NCBI GenBank assembly: GCA_943350635.1 | Contig: CALRAI010000003.1 | Span: 1 to 52,840 of the forward strand | Length of the DNA stretch: 52,840 bases | DNA from: Candidatus Uhrbacteria bacterium | Lineage (GTDB): Bacteria; Patescibacteriota; Patescibacteriia; UBA9934 | Direction: 5' to 3' | Part shown: positions 7,933 to 18,538 of the stretch, piece after piece | Numbering within the stretch: the stretch's first letter is position 1 | Layout of the letters: each line of letters begins with the position of its first letter | The notes under the pieces: generated by a model | The model's input: only the letters and a program-made list of their open reading frames with translations | The model's database searches: none | What the model was told of the DNA's origin: nothing | Program-made: the position numbers and the translations under genes

Positions 7933-10900
7933 GTGAAACGCTCCATTGCAAAACTTCTCACTAGTGTAGGCATCGGACTTTTCTTGGGTCTTGGTGCTTT
8001 AGGTGTTTCTTCTTCGATCGTACACGCTGCTGACGCAACGACTGATGGACTTGAAGCGGTTGGTGGGGAGACTGGCTTGAGCACAACGGATCCGAAAATT
8101 ATCATTGGAAACATTATCCGTACGGGTCTTGGTGTCCTTGGTATTATTTTAGTGTGTTTCATGGTGTATGGTGGTTTTGTGTGGATGACGGCTGCCGGAA
8201 ATCCAGAACGAGTCGATAAGGCGAAGAAGATTTTGGTGAATGCAGTGATTGGGTTGATTATTATTTTGCTCTCTTGGAGTATTACGTCGTTTGTGATCAA
8301 TTCGTTGCTCGACGCGACGGGAAGTTCCGGTGGATCGAGTAGTAGTGGTGGGGGTAGCGGGGGAGGGTATGGTCTCGGTGGTGGAAGTTCATCGTCGTTC
8401 ACTGTAACGGGATACTCGCCAGAAGGAGCGGTGACCATTCGAAACATTGTTCCGCGCATTACCTTCAGCAAAACCGTGGATAAAGATACTGTTGATGCAA
8501 ATGTGGTTATTGCGGATGCATCGGGAACTGCGGTTGCTGGAACGTTTATGGTTACGGGGAATGTCGTGAAGTTTACGCCAACCGCAGTGTGTCCGGATCC
8601 GAATACGGATCGATTCTGTTTTGATGAAAATGCGGTGTTTACTGTAACCGTCGGTGCTGGAGTATTGAGTTCTGGTGGTTCTGCAGTTGAATGTGATTCT
8701 GTTTCGAGTCCTTGTACGAGCACATTCACGTCTGGATCCCTGGTGGATACCGATAATCCTGATGCATCGATTACTGTTCCAACGACGAGTGTTGCATCTA
8801 ACTCAACGGCGGATTTTCAAGTTGCTGCAACGGACGATGCTGGTGTTGCTGGGGCAGATTTCTTGGTGGATGATGAATGGCAAGATAGTGTTTCTGCTGA
8901 TGGAACAGTGAGTACCACTATTTCCACAGTGCTTGATACATCAAGCTTGGTTGATGGTACGAAGTACACCTTCATGGCAACGGTTATCGACTTTGCAGGG
9001 AACGAGGATTCGGACACGGTTTCAGTGCGCGCTCGGCCAGCAACATGTTTTAATGAAACGCTCGACGCATCTGCCGGTGAAACGGGCATTGATTGTGGCG
9101 GTGATTCGTCCTCGACGAGCTATTGTGGCGCATGTTCTGGAGATTCGTGTACCACGAGTGCTGATTGTTCAAGCGGTATGTGTACCGATGGTGTGTGTGT
9201 TGCAAATCCTTTAATTTCTGGAGTGTCGCCACAGGACGGTGCGGTGGGAACATATGTAACGATTTCGGGATCCGATTTTGGTGCAAATACTGGAACAATT
9301 CTTTTTACCGATACTGCTGGCACGGGAACTATTGAGGCTGAGGTGCTCACATCTTGTGGCGGAGGATGGGGTGGAAGTCAGGTAGTGGTGGTTGTTCCGG
9401 AAGGTGCGGGCGATGGACCGATTTCGATTACAACTGCAAATGGTGATAGCGATGCAACGGACGATGATTCTGGTGCACTTGTTCCAAATTTTGATGTGAA
9501 TGCCACTGTTCATCCAGGACTTTGTGCGCTTTCCAAGTCGTCGGGAACGTCCTCCTCCGCACTTACGTTGACCGGTGTAAATTTTGGTGAAGCGCAAGGA
9601 ACATCTACGGTGGCATTTGCGGCAACTGCGGCGGGATCCTACACATCGTGGGCAGATGAGACGGTGAAGGTTACTGTGCCTGAGGCGAATGCGGGGGATT
9701 ACGATGTTGGTGTTACGGTTGGTGGGGTTGCTTCTAACGTTATTTCTTTCACGGTTGCTGAGGCGTCGGTTGATGCGTCGTCTATTACGGATATTTCTCC
9801 TGCTTCTGGCGGTATTGGTCAGTACGTTACGTTGAGCGGAACGAACTTTGGGACATCGGTTGGTACGGTAACGTTTACGAGCACAACTGGTGAAACTGCT
9901 ACGGGAAGCATCGATTTCCCCTCTGCATGTAGTTCTGATTTCTGGGAGCCGGAACAGGTGATTTTCATTGTTCCGGAAACGTTCGACGACGCTGCGGCAA
10001 CTGCGCTCACTTCCGGTGTGTACTCCGTAACTATCACGAATCAAAGCGGCGTAACGTCTTCCGCTGCGTCCTTCACGGTTACTGATACCGAGCCTACGCC
10101 GGGTATTTGTGGAATTACGGCTACTGCAGATGTTGGGGACACTATTACCATTAGTGGTGATCAATTTGGTCTCGCAACTGATACGCTTACGTTTTACAGC
10201 GGCGTTACTAGTTTGACTGCGACGTCGTGGAATAATAGTACAATTACTGCTTTGGTTCCTTCTGGCGCTGTGACTGGTCCAGTTACTGTTACAGTAGCCG
10301 GTTCAAAGAGTAACTCTGCGAACCTTACGGTTGGTGAGGTTGCGGAAGATGAGCCGGACGCCGTGTACGCTGCATATGCATGGGATTTCTCTACAGGACA
10401 GATTATGCGCGTTCCTACAGTAGTGAGTGAATGTTCCGATACCACGATTTCTTCTGTGCCGAACGATATTTATTCCGAAGAAGGAGAGATTTGTGTGAAT
10501 GCGGTGGTGTACGCAGAATTTTCTACGTTGATGAACGAAGGAAGTGTTACGGATGCGATATCTGTAGTGGAATGTACTGCTGCTGTTGCGAGCGCTACAG
10601 ATGATCCTTGTGCCACAACTGAGGAAGTGGCGGGATCCGCTACGGCAGCGTCTTCTACAACGGCAACACGAGTAACGTGGATTCCTACTCAAGAATTTAC
10701 TACAAATTCCGTGTATCGCGTTACGCTTTCTACTACGGCGAAATCTACAGATAGCATTGCAATGGCGCGTGATGTGACTTGGGATTTTACCACGTCAACG
10801 TCCGCTGAGCATTGTGTGGTGGATCGCGTGACGGTTACACCGGCGGAAGACACGATTGCAGCCGCTGGAGACGCTGCTTCCTTTGCCGCGAATGCGGGTA

Positions 10901-13900
10901 CAGGCTGTGTTCTGGTAGATAGTTCCGCGTATTCATGGGACTGGTCTGTAGATAGTTATTCCTATGTTGACTTTGATGAAGTTTCATTCTCCGATTGTGA
11001 GGGGGATCCCACGGCTTGTGGCGCATTTTATGCAATCGCGGAAGGAACAACGGTAGTAACCGCAACAGCTTTGAATGCGAGTGGTGCTGGAGATGTTTCG
11101 GATGACGCGTCACTCGTGGTGAATTTTACAGATCCATATATTTCAGATTACGCGCCAGATTGTGAAGAAGCATGTACGAATGCATTGATTAGCGCGTCGT
11201 TTAGTACTGCGGTTGTGAAGGCTGATGTTACCACCGGGGACCATGTGCTCTTGTATTCGTGTACCAATGAATTGTGTACGAATCTTACGTTGGTGGATTC
11301 CAATCCCGAATGTGTATACGAGTCTACGGATACAGACGAGGAGCATTGCATGGGCTTTCAGTTCCCATTAGAGCCTTTGGTTGCGAGCGGATACTATCGT
11401 GTGATTGTTTCTGGAGAAATTACTAGCGAGAGTGGTGTTGCGCTTATTCGTACAAATTACGGAACGGATTATTCGTGGACGTTCCGTGTGCGTGAGGATG
11501 GTACGGCATGTGCGGTGGATCGTATTTCTATTACGCCATCGGCTTCTGTTGTGGCTTCTGTGGGCGCGCGTACAAGTTTTACTGCTGATGCGTATGGCGC
11601 AGCAGATTCGTGCTCTACGTCTGGTCAGCAACTTGTGGGAACAAGTTATAACTGGGGCTGGACGGATCCAATTGAGAATGATGCACAAAATAACGATGAT
11701 GCTCCTGTAGGAACATATACTGCGGCGTGGCAAACGGTTGATGATGTGTTGCTTGATGGTGGCCCTTCCGCAATTCCTGAAGGATGCTCTTCCTTGTGTA
11801 CGCCAATTGGAAGTTCGCCAGACCAAGCGGTGTGTGGCGATGGTGTAATTGACGAGAATGCGGATGGTGGTGGTGAGGAGTGTGACGACAGCAATACCAC
11901 GGATCACGACGGATGTTCCTCAACATGTTTGCTGGAAGGTTCTTCTGTGTGTGCGTTTACGTGTACATCTACTGGTGTATCCTGCACTGCAGACAGTCAG
12001 TGTGCCGAAGTTTGTGACACGGAAACACTTACGTGCTCTGGTCATGCAACGCAGGCATGTGCCGTGGATAGTGATTGTCCAGATGTTGCGGCCACGTGTG
12101 AAACGGTAGGAGCCAACTGCTGTGGAAATGCTGCAATAGATGTTGCGTATGATAGTGACATTGCAGAAAGTTGCGACGATGGAAATATTGTTGATGGCGA
12201 CGGCTGCGCGGCGTCTTGTGTTGCGGAGGGTTCTGCGTCGGTTGGTTCGACGTGTGGAAATAGTGATATCGCTTTCGATGCTACAACGCATGCTGGAGAA
12301 CTTTGTGACGACGGAAATAATGCGAGTGGTGACGGATGTTCACGATTGTGTTTGCCGGAGGGTTCGCAGAGCTTAGCGTTGCTTGGAAATGCGCTGTGTG
12401 GTGATAGCGAAATTACGTCTCCATATGAGACGTGTGATGACGGAAATACCACGGATAACGATGGATGTTCTTCTACCTGTGTTCGTGAAGGATTATTGAA
12501 ATGTACCGCTACGCTTACTACGCAATGCTGTGGAAACGCTATTCTTGAACAAAATTCTGTTACGAGCGCTGGTGAGGATTGTGATCCGGCATCGGGCGTT
12601 GAAGGTTGTACGAGCTCCTGTATGTATGAGGGATCTTCTGTGGATTATGCAGCGCCTTCTGTTTGTGGCGATGGTGTTGAAGGTATTGGTGAATTCCCAT
12701 CCTGTGAACCAGCAACATCAAGTGGAGATGGGTATCCTGATCCTACTCAAGTTGCGTACATGACCGACGACGCGGTGTTTCATGTGAGTACGGAGACAGA
12801 TCAGGCTATTGGAACCGTTAAAGTTTCTGAGCCAACATCTGGCCTGTATATTACGTCGGATTTTGCGCTCACGTGTGCTGCGTCGTCTGATTTAGATTGT
12901 TTGGATCCAGATACTGGCGTTGGTCTCTCGAACTGCTGCGTGCCTCGTCCAACACTCACGTCGTCTGCACCAGCCGGAGCAGAGGTATGCCGTAACGCTG
13001 CAATTTACGGTGTGTTCTCTGAGGAAATGAATACCGGTTCCTTTACGTATAGCGAATCTGTCGCCGGCACTACCACCACAACTCCGTACATGTATCTGAA
13101 GCTCACGCTTGCTTCCGGTCAAACGTGTCCAGACGGATACACCACACTCGCGGTAACCAAAATGAATTTCTTTGCAAAGGTCATGAGCACTGTTCGTACG
13201 TTCTTCCTTGGGGAAACCGCGGAGGCTGCGGTGGCTGCGGGCGCAGCAGATACTGGTGATTGTATTATGCCGATTGACTCCTATTCGCAGTCGGATGTGA
13301 GTACTGCTACTGCGACGGCATTTAAGGTTGCGATGGGGTACCGAACGGCGCTTGAAGCAAATTCTACCTACACATTGGTGTTTGTTGGTGACGACACTAT
13401 TACGGACGCTGTTACCGATGGTATTACGTCTAAGCTTGGCGCAGGAATGGACGGCACGCAGTCCGTGACGTTTGTAACTGGACCTGACATTTGTACGTTG
13501 GATATGGTGGATGTTGAGGACACGAGTACGGAGAGTCCGAACACCTTTACGACCACAGGAGAATCGCATACGTTCACCGCAACGGCGATTTCTTATGCAA
13601 ACAACACGAGCCAAGAAATTGCCGAACTTCCTGGCGTATACGACTGGACATGGTCTGCATGGGAGAGCAGCGATGCGACGTTGTTTACCGCTACGCAAGG
13701 TGGTGCGTCCGTATTAGATACCGCCACTGTTGTTTCGGTAGGGGACAACGGTGAGGCTACAGTGATTGCGTCGGCAACAGTGTCTGATTATACGTCGGGA
13801 GTATTGGAAACGAGTACGGTACAGGGAACGTCTGACGTTACCGCATTGTTGTGTGAAAATCCTTGGCCAGCAGTGGCGTCGTATCCGTGGACGGATGACG

Positions 13901-16900
13901 GTACAGATTCAGGTTCTGCAGTGGGGAACAACGGATACATGAATTTCTCCTTGGGGTACTGTCAGGATTACGAAGAAGACGGTGTGCTTACGGACGATTT
14001 GCCGGATGTTTCCGTGGTGCTTGCACCGATGTCGCCGTCGACCGCGGTGTTGAAGGAGTATCTCTTTGAAATTGATACAACGTCGTCGACTGCTGCAACA
14101 GACGATGCTGGCGATGTGATTGGTGTTCGTATCATGAGTAACCCAGAACACTTGAATCCGTTAGCTTGGTACAAGGCACAAGGATTTACCGGCAGCCCTG
14201 CAGAAACGACGATTGATGGATTCCAGGCGCTTACTGATAGTCGATCAACATATGTTGCAATGGCGAATTCGACGACATCTGGTTTGTACACCAACATTTT
14301 GGTTATTTCCTACAACGAAGGCGCGTCTGTTGTAACGCAAGCGGTATACGAAGAAATGGTGGCAAACCTCAGTTTCTTAACGAACGTAGCAAGCACTGCG
14401 GTGTGTAGTTCTACGGCAAGTACATCATGCACCGCGGACGCGGAGTGTCCTTCTGGTGAAACATGTTTGGACGATAAATCGAAAATTACACGTGACACAA
14501 AGCGCATGGGAGATTTGAAGGACATCGCCACGAGTGTTGAGGAGTATAGCGACGAGAATCAAACATGTAGCGCTACCACAGCACAGTCCTGTAGCGATGA
14601 TAGCGACTGTCCGGATGGTGAAACGTGTGAGGCAACCATTCCAACATTGTCGTCTGGCACAGCGGTACGATCGTTGGTGTCGAGTGCATGGGGGTCGTGG
14701 GTAGAGTCTTTTGGTGGTGCACTTGATGGCTCTGATGTTCCTACGGATCCATTGAATAGTTATGCTGCGTGTACCGGATACGATTCCGCAACGTGTGTGA
14801 ATCAAACTAGTGGATCGTACTCATGTCCGGATGGTTCGTATGTGTATCATTATCGTGCGGTCGGTGCTCGTGAATATGAATTGGCGATGGATTTGGAATA
14901 TACGGCAACAAGCTGGGTGAGCGCGCTGGATTCGGATTCTACGGACAATGTGACGTATTACACCTCTTCTTATTGTGATGGTGATGTGTACGGTACATCG
15001 AGCGCCTGTGGCGACGGTATTATTGGACTAAACGCATCGGGCGTTACGGAAATATGTGAAACGGGAGACGTACAATCGGCTGCATGTATTTACGACGCTG
15101 GCACCGACGCAACCTCTACTTCCGACGACACCATGGGCACAGCGAACGCTGAATGTAATAGCACCTGTTTGGGATACGATGCTGTTGCTGCGGACGCAAC
15201 GTGTTCTGCAGATTCTTGTGGGGACGGAGTGGTGAACGGTACTGAAACGTGTGACGATGGTGTGATGAATGGGGAGTATGGATATTGTGGAGACTTATGT
15301 TCGTACACCGGAGCGACCTATTGCGGTGATGGTGTTATTTCTGGAGGTGAGGTGTGTGATTGTGGAGATAGTACGATGACGAACGCAGCAATTCTTGGAG
15401 CAGCAAAGCCATACGGAGGAAGCTCAGGAAGTTGTACTGGCTCGCATACTGCAGGGTCGAATGGAACATATGCAGCGAATCTCAACACTACGTGTGCCTG
15501 GGACTGTGGTGGTCCGGCAAGTTATTGTGGGGACGTGGTGGTTGATGCTGGGGAAAGCTGTGATGGCGACACGGATTCTTGGGAGGGTGCGTTGTGTGGG
15601 GATCACGAAACTGAATGTACATCGGATGCGGATTGTGTGAATGATGGAACGACTGATCATCAATGTGGCGCGGTATATGGATCGTGTCCTACCGCAAGAG
15701 TTTGTCGTGGAGGATCGATGGATGGGTATCCTTGTTCTATTGAGTCGTGGCCTGCGGCGACAATAACAGAATTTGGTCAGTCGTATTTAGATGGCGTCGA
15801 GCTGGCGCTGTGGGTTGCTTGTTTATCTGGCGCAACAACAGATTCCTCGGACGATGGATTGTGTGATGCGTCGGATCAGGTTTATCAAACGGCATATACT
15901 CGCTCGTGCGATGACGATACCGCTTCTACATCAACATGCGGATGGAATACTTGGAATTATTGTAACTATAACGGTCAGTCGTGTGGAAATGGTGTCATTG
16001 ATGGTAGTGAAGAATGTGACGACGGTAACGACGTTGCTACCGATGCATGTACGACGATTTGTACAACAAACGTTTGTGGTGATGCGTATATTTATGATGG
16101 TCTTGAAGAATGTGACGAAGGTACGGAAAATGGCGCGGGATGTGATTCGGCATATGAGTCTACGTGCACTGCCTGTTCCACAAGTTGTTATTACACCACG
16201 CAGTCCGGAGAATTCTGTGGTGATGGCGTGATTAATGGGGATGAGTTATGTGATGGCGCTGATGTTCCGTACTACTGGTATGATGATTCGTACGAAATTG
16301 AGGGTGATGAATATATTGTTGGAAACTGTACTGCCGTGCAAAATGGAAAGTCGTACTACAGCGAAACCGGTGATTACTATCGATTCACGAATGATTCTGG
16401 CGCTGATTTTTCAACGACAGTCATGTGCTACCAGGTTGGTCTGTGTAGTGGTGGTGATAATAATGGCGAATACTGTGGTGTAGGAAATACGTACGAAGAA
16501 TGTACTGGCGGAACCTGCGTAGCCCCGGTTTGTGACGCTTCCTGTGGGGTTATGTGCCCTACGTCTCAAGAGACGGGAACATTGTTGCTCACGTCCAATC
16601 TTGCTGGTGCTTCGGAAGAGAGTGATGTTGATCTGTACTCGTATAATTCGGAAAGCACAGCCAATCTTCCAAACGCTGCAACAATCACCGTTCCTGCGTG
16701 TACAACGGCAGGGAATCTTATTGCCGACGTGGACTTTGCCGGTGTTGAGGCACCGGATGTGTACGTGGTGTTTGTAACGGATGTTTCAGGATCGATGGCA
16801 ACAACGGATATGACATCGGCTAAGTCACGAATCTCGGTAGCGCAAGAGAGTATTAATACTGCGATTGGTGAGCTGTATGATGAGCTAGGTGACAAAGTAC

Positions 16901-17703
16901 ATATTGGACTGGTGAGCTATTCAAGTACATCAACCGTTGGCACCAAAGATGCTGATGGTGGGCTTATCTTTATCGATCAAGATTATTCGGATCCTGATAC
17001 GGGTGCAGATGCGGAAACAACACTTACATCAAAAATTGATGCATATGTTGCGAGTGGTGGAACGGAAACTGACGATGGGCTTGATGATGCGCAGACGCTT
17101 CTTGCAACGATTACCGATACTTCAAATATTGCAAAAATCATTATTCTTTTGAGTGATGGTGCTCCAAATTCTGAATCTGCCGTTGACACCGAAGCGCTCG
17201 CCCTATTGAAGACTTCCGGAATTGAAACCTATACTCTCGCCCTAACCACAACGGATACATTGGAAACTGATATGGATCGTTGGTCGTCAAATTCTATTTG
17301 TGAGTCAACTGACACTTCACTAACGTCATCTTGTGATATCGATGAATACGTTACTGACACTGCTGCAAGTACCTACGATCCCGATTCGAGCGAAGATTTT
17401 AATGATTCAAATCTTATCGATTATTCCTATTCTGGCTCTTCAACGTCTGAGGTTGAGTCTGCGTACTCAACGATTATTGACTCTATCACCAGCGGACAGG
17501 TCGTATTATTCTCTTCGGCTGATGGCGTTGTTGAGACGACAGATCCTGGTTCGGTTGATGATTCGCATAATATTTCACTTCCATGGCCAGAAAACTTTGT
17601 TTGTGATGGTGTTACTGAGACGGAATTGCCGGTGCAGGTTACGTTCCGCGGCGAAGGGATTATCAATATCAGTAATGTTCGTATCGACTACTGCGCTCCA
17701 TAG
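7933..17703 (+). CDS. giant pilin-anchored multidomain surface protein with C-terminal vWA domain
   Basis: A 3256-residue single ORF, starting with GTG 9 bp after the previous stop. Residues 1-35 are a signal peptide. Residues 57-123 are a T4SS_pilin-type pair of helices (GNIIRTGLGVLGIILVCFM; ILVNAVIGLIIILLSWSIT), and about 130-154 a Gly/Ser linker. Then come an SbsA-like Ig domain (about 157-270), a Cys-rich insert (372-428) and four IPT/TIG domains (about 425-800; ISGVSPQDGAVGTYVTISG, ITDISPASGGIGQYVTLSG). Further Big_5/Ig segments are followed by a block of DUF4215-like repeats (about 1301-1572; CGDG...CDDGNxxxxDGCSxxC). A GspG/pilin-like domain lies at about 2181-2326, more DUF4215-like repeats at 2359-2870, and a vWA domain at about 2944-3193 with the MIDAS start DVSGSM at 2950. 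An extracellular adhesin anchored by the pilin helices is inferred. Dozens of Cys suggest disulfides. Without the vWA and TIG domains it would be unclassifiable. Confidence 0.85.
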   Translation: MKRSIAKLLTSVGIGLFLGLGALGVSSSIVHAADATTDGLEAVGGETGLSTTDPKIIIGNIIRTGLGVLGIILVCFMVYGGFVWMTAAGNPERVDKAKKILVNAVIGLIIILLSWSITSFVINSLLDATGSSGGSSSSGGGSGGGYGLGGGSSSSFTVTGYSPEGAVTIRNIVPRITFSKTVDKDTVDANVVIADASGTAVAGTFMVTGNVVKFTPTAVCPDPNTDRFCFDENAVFTVTVGAGVLSSGGSAVECDSVSSPCTSTFTSGSLVDTDNPDASITVPTTSVASNSTADFQVAATDDAGVAGADFLVDDEWQDSVSADGTVSTTISTVLDTSSLVDGTKYTFMATVIDFAGNEDSDTVSVRARPATCFNETLDASAGETGIDCGGDSSSTSYCGACSGDSCTTSADCSSGMCTDGVCVANPLISGVSPQDGAVGTYVTISGSDFGANTGTILFTDTAGTGTIEAEVLTSCGGGWGGSQVVVVVPEGAGDGPISITTANGDSDATDDDSGALVPNFDVNATVHPGLCALSKSSGTSSSALTLTGVNFGEAQGTSTVAFAATAAGSYTSWADETVKVTVPEANAGDYDVGVTVGGVASNVISFTVAEASVDASSITDISPASGGIGQYVTLSGTNFGTSVGTVTFTSTTGETATGSIDFPSACSSDFWEPEQVIFIVPETFDDAAATALTSGVYSVTITNQSGVTSSAASFTVTDTEPTPGICGITATADVGDTITISGDQFGLATDTLTFYSGVTSLTATSWNNSTITALVPSGAVTGPVTVTVAGSKSNSANLTVGEVAEDEPDAVYAAYAWDFSTGQIMRVPTVVSECSDTTISSVPNDIYSEEGEICVNAVVYAEFSTLMNEGSVTDAISVVECTAAVASATDDPCATTEEVAGSATAASSTTATRVTWIPTQEFTTNSVYRVTLSTTAKSTDSIAMARDVTWDFTTSTSAEHCVVDRVTVTPAEDTIAAAGDAASFAANAGTGCVLVDSSAYSWDWSVDSYSYVDFDEVSFSDCEGDPTACGAFYAIAEGTTVVTATALNASGAGDVSDDASLVVNFTDPYISDYAPDCEEACTNALISASFSTAVVKADVTTGDHVLLYSCTNELCTNLTLVDSNPECVYESTDTDEEHCMGFQFPLEPLVASGYYRVIVSGEITSESGVALIRTNYGTDYSWTFRVREDGTACAVDRISITPSASVVASVGARTSFTADAYGAADSCSTSGQQLVGTSYNWGWTDPIENDAQNNDDAPVGTYTAAWQTVDDVLLDGGPSAIPEGCSSLCTPIGSSPDQAVCGDGVIDENADGGGEECDDSNTTDHDGCSSTCLLEGSSVCAFTCTSTGVSCTADSQCAEVCDTETLTCSGHATQACAVDSDCPDVAATCETVGANCCGNAAIDVAYDSDIAESCDDGNIVDGDGCAASCVAEGSASVGSTCGNSDIAFDATTHAGELCDDGNNASGDGCSRLCLPEGSQSLALLGNALCGDSEITSPYETCDDGNTTDNDGCSSTCVREGLLKCTATLTTQCCGNAILEQNSVTSAGEDCDPASGVEGCTSSCMYEGSSVDYAAPSVCGDGVEGIGEFPSCEPATSSGDGYPDPTQVAYMTDDAVFHVSTETDQAIGTVKVSEPTSGLYITSDFALTCAASSDLDCLDPDTGVGLSNCCVPRPTLTSSAPAGAEVCRNAAIYGVFSEEMNTGSFTYSESVAGTTTTTPYMYLKLTLASGQTCPDGYTTLAVTKMNFFAKVMSTVRTFFLGETAEAAVAAGAADTGDCIMPIDSYSQSDVSTATATAFKVAMGYRTALEANSTYTLVFVGDDTITDAVTDGITSKLGAGMDGTQSVTFVTGPDICTLDMVDVEDTSTESPNTFTTTGESHTFTATAISYANNTSQEIAELPGVYDWTWSAWESSDATLFTATQGGASVLDTATVVSVGDNGEATVIASATVSDYTSGVLETSTVQGTSDVTALLCENPWPAVASYPWTDDGTDSGSAVGNNGYMNFSLGYCQDYEEDGVLTDDLPDVSVVLAPMSPSTAVLKEYLFEIDTTSSTAATDDAGDVIGVRIMSNPEHLNPLAWYKAQGFTGSPAETTIDGFQALTDSRSTYVAMANSTTSGLYTNILVISYNEGASVVTQAVYEEMVANLSFLTNVASTAVCSSTASTSCTADAECPSGETCLDDKSKITRDTKRMGDLKDIATSVEEYSDENQTCSATTAQSCSDDSDCPDGETCEATIPTLSSGTAVRSLVSSAWGSWVESFGGALDGSDVPTDPLNSYAACTGYDSATCVNQTSGSYSCPDGSYVYHYRAVGAREYELAMDLEYTATSWVSALDSDSTDNVTYYTSSYCDGDVYGTSSACGDGIIGLNASGVTEICETGDVQSAACIYDAGTDATSTSDDTMGTANAECNSTCLGYDAVAADATCSADSCGDGVVNGTETCDDGVMNGEYGYCGDLCSYTGATYCGDGVISGGEVCDCGDSTMTNAAILGAAKPYGGSSGSCTGSHTAGSNGTYAANLNTTCAWDCGGPASYCGDVVVDAGESCDGDTDSWEGALCGDHETECTSDADCVNDGTTDHQCGAVYGSCPTARVCRGGSMDGYPCSIESWPAATITEFGQSYLDGVELALWVACLSGATTDSSDDGLCDASDQVYQTAYTRSCDDDTASTSTCGWNTWNYCNYNGQSCGNGVIDGSEECDDGNDVATDACTTICTTNVCGDAYIYDGLEECDEGTENGAGCDSAYESTCTACSTSCYYTTQSGEFCGDGVINGDELCDGADVPYYWYDDSYEIEGDEYIVGNCTAVQNGKSYYSETGDYYRFTNDSGADFSTTVMCYQVGLCSGGDNNGEYCGVGNTYEECTGGTCVAPVCDASCGVMCPTSQETGTLLLTSNLAGASEESDVDLYSYNSESTANLPNAATITVPACTTAGNLIADVDFAGVEAPDVYVVFVTDVSGSMATTDMTSAKSRISVAQESINTAIGELYDELGDKVHIGLVSYSSTSTVGTKDADGGLIFIDQDYSDPDTGADAETTLTSKIDAYVASGGTETDDGLDDAQTLLATITDTSNIAKIIILLSDGAPNSESAVDTEALALLKTSGIETYTLALTTTDTLETDMDRWSSNSICESTDTSLTSSCDIDEYVTDTAASTYDPDSSEDFNDSNLIDYSYSGSSTSEVESAYSTIIDSITSGQVVLFSSADGVVETTDPGSVDDSHNISLPWPENFVCDGVTETELPVQVTFRGEGIINISNVRIDYCAP

Positions 17704-17708
17704 TCCCT

Positions 17709-18533
17709 ATGCCTCTCGATCCCAATAATCAAAACTATTTCGCCCTAGGGGAGCAGCCAACGGTGGTGCTCCCATGGTGGAAGGTACGAAAAAATCACAT
17801 CCGCGTTGTGGCGGTGTTTGGGGTTGCGGTTGGACTTGGATTGGTGGGGTATTACGGGTATCAAACATACACGTTAACGCATGTTGATGTTGCGAAGGTT
17901 GAGCAGGCACAGAATATTATTGCGAATGCAGTGGTTTCGTGCGCAGCAGAGGAGGATCCGGAAGCATGTGAGGCAAAGGCAACCGCTGGTGCGGCGCGAA
18001 CTACGGGCCAGCCTACAGTGTGTAAGAATCTTTCGGATAAGGCGCTTATGAATTGTGTAACGTTAATTGCAATGGACAATGCTGATCCATCAGTATGCGC
18101 TATGCTTTCTGATGATGATGAAATTACGTGTACTGATGCATCGACGTTGCGAGCTGCGAATAAGCGAAACGATTATGGATTGTGTGCAGACATTGTAAAC
18201 TCAGAAAAGAGAGCGGCATGTCAGGCGCAGCTTGTTGATGTGGTTATTGCGGCGAATGAATGTGCGAAATATGAAATTGACGAGGTGACGTGCGGGTACC
18301 CAGCAAAGCTTGATGCAGTTGTTGCGAGCGGAAGCCCAGCAGGTTGTGCGCAGTTTAGCGATTCACAGAAAAGTGGGTGTGAAGATATGTTTACGTCGTT
18401 GGACCAGGATAATGACGGTTTGTCGTTACTTGCTGAATATAAGTTAGGCACATCGGACACGAATGCGGATACGGATGGGGACGGGTATACTGATAGTCAG
18501 GAAGTTGCTTCTGGTCACGATCCTCTCAAATAA
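17709..18533 (+). CDS. single-pass Cys-rich protein with C-terminal DxDxDG calcium-type repeats
   Basis: The product has 274 residues, begins 5 bp after the giant gene and ends 5 bp before the next. A cytoplasmic N-terminus of about 28 residues contains PWWKVRKNH. One transmembrane helix follows (about 32-52, VVAVFGVAVGLGLVGYYGY), then an extracellular domain with about 14 Cys. These recur in a pattern (VCKNLSDKALMNCVTL, VCAMLSDDDEITC, LCADIVNSEKRAAC) that suggests a small repeated helical Cys module. The C-terminus has thrombospondin-3/dockerin-like DQDNDGLSLLAEYKLGTS and DTDGDGYTDSQEV repeats, known calcium ligands. No named family was recognised for the Cys module. Its position points to a role with the giant protein at the cell surface. 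Confidence 0.75.
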   Translation: MPLDPNNQNYFALGEQPTVVLPWWKVRKNHIRVVAVFGVAVGLGLVGYYGYQTYTLTHVDVAKVEQAQNIIANAVVSCAAEEDPEACEAKATAGAARTTGQPTVCKNLSDKALMNCVTLIAMDNADPSVCAMLSDDDEITCTDASTLRAANKRNDYGLCADIVNSEKRAACQAQLVDVVIAANECAKYEIDEVTCGYPAKLDAVVASGSPAGCAQFSDSQKSGCEDMFTSLDQDNDGLSLLAEYKLGTSDTNADTDGDGYTDSQEVASGHDPLK

Positions 18534-18538
18534 ATTGT

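Noticed and set aside
11830-12640. Cys-rich repeats in the giant gene as a CRISPR or DNA repeat array
   Set aside because: The units vary at the DNA level and are in frame; they are protein repeats. No CRISPR array is present in the window.
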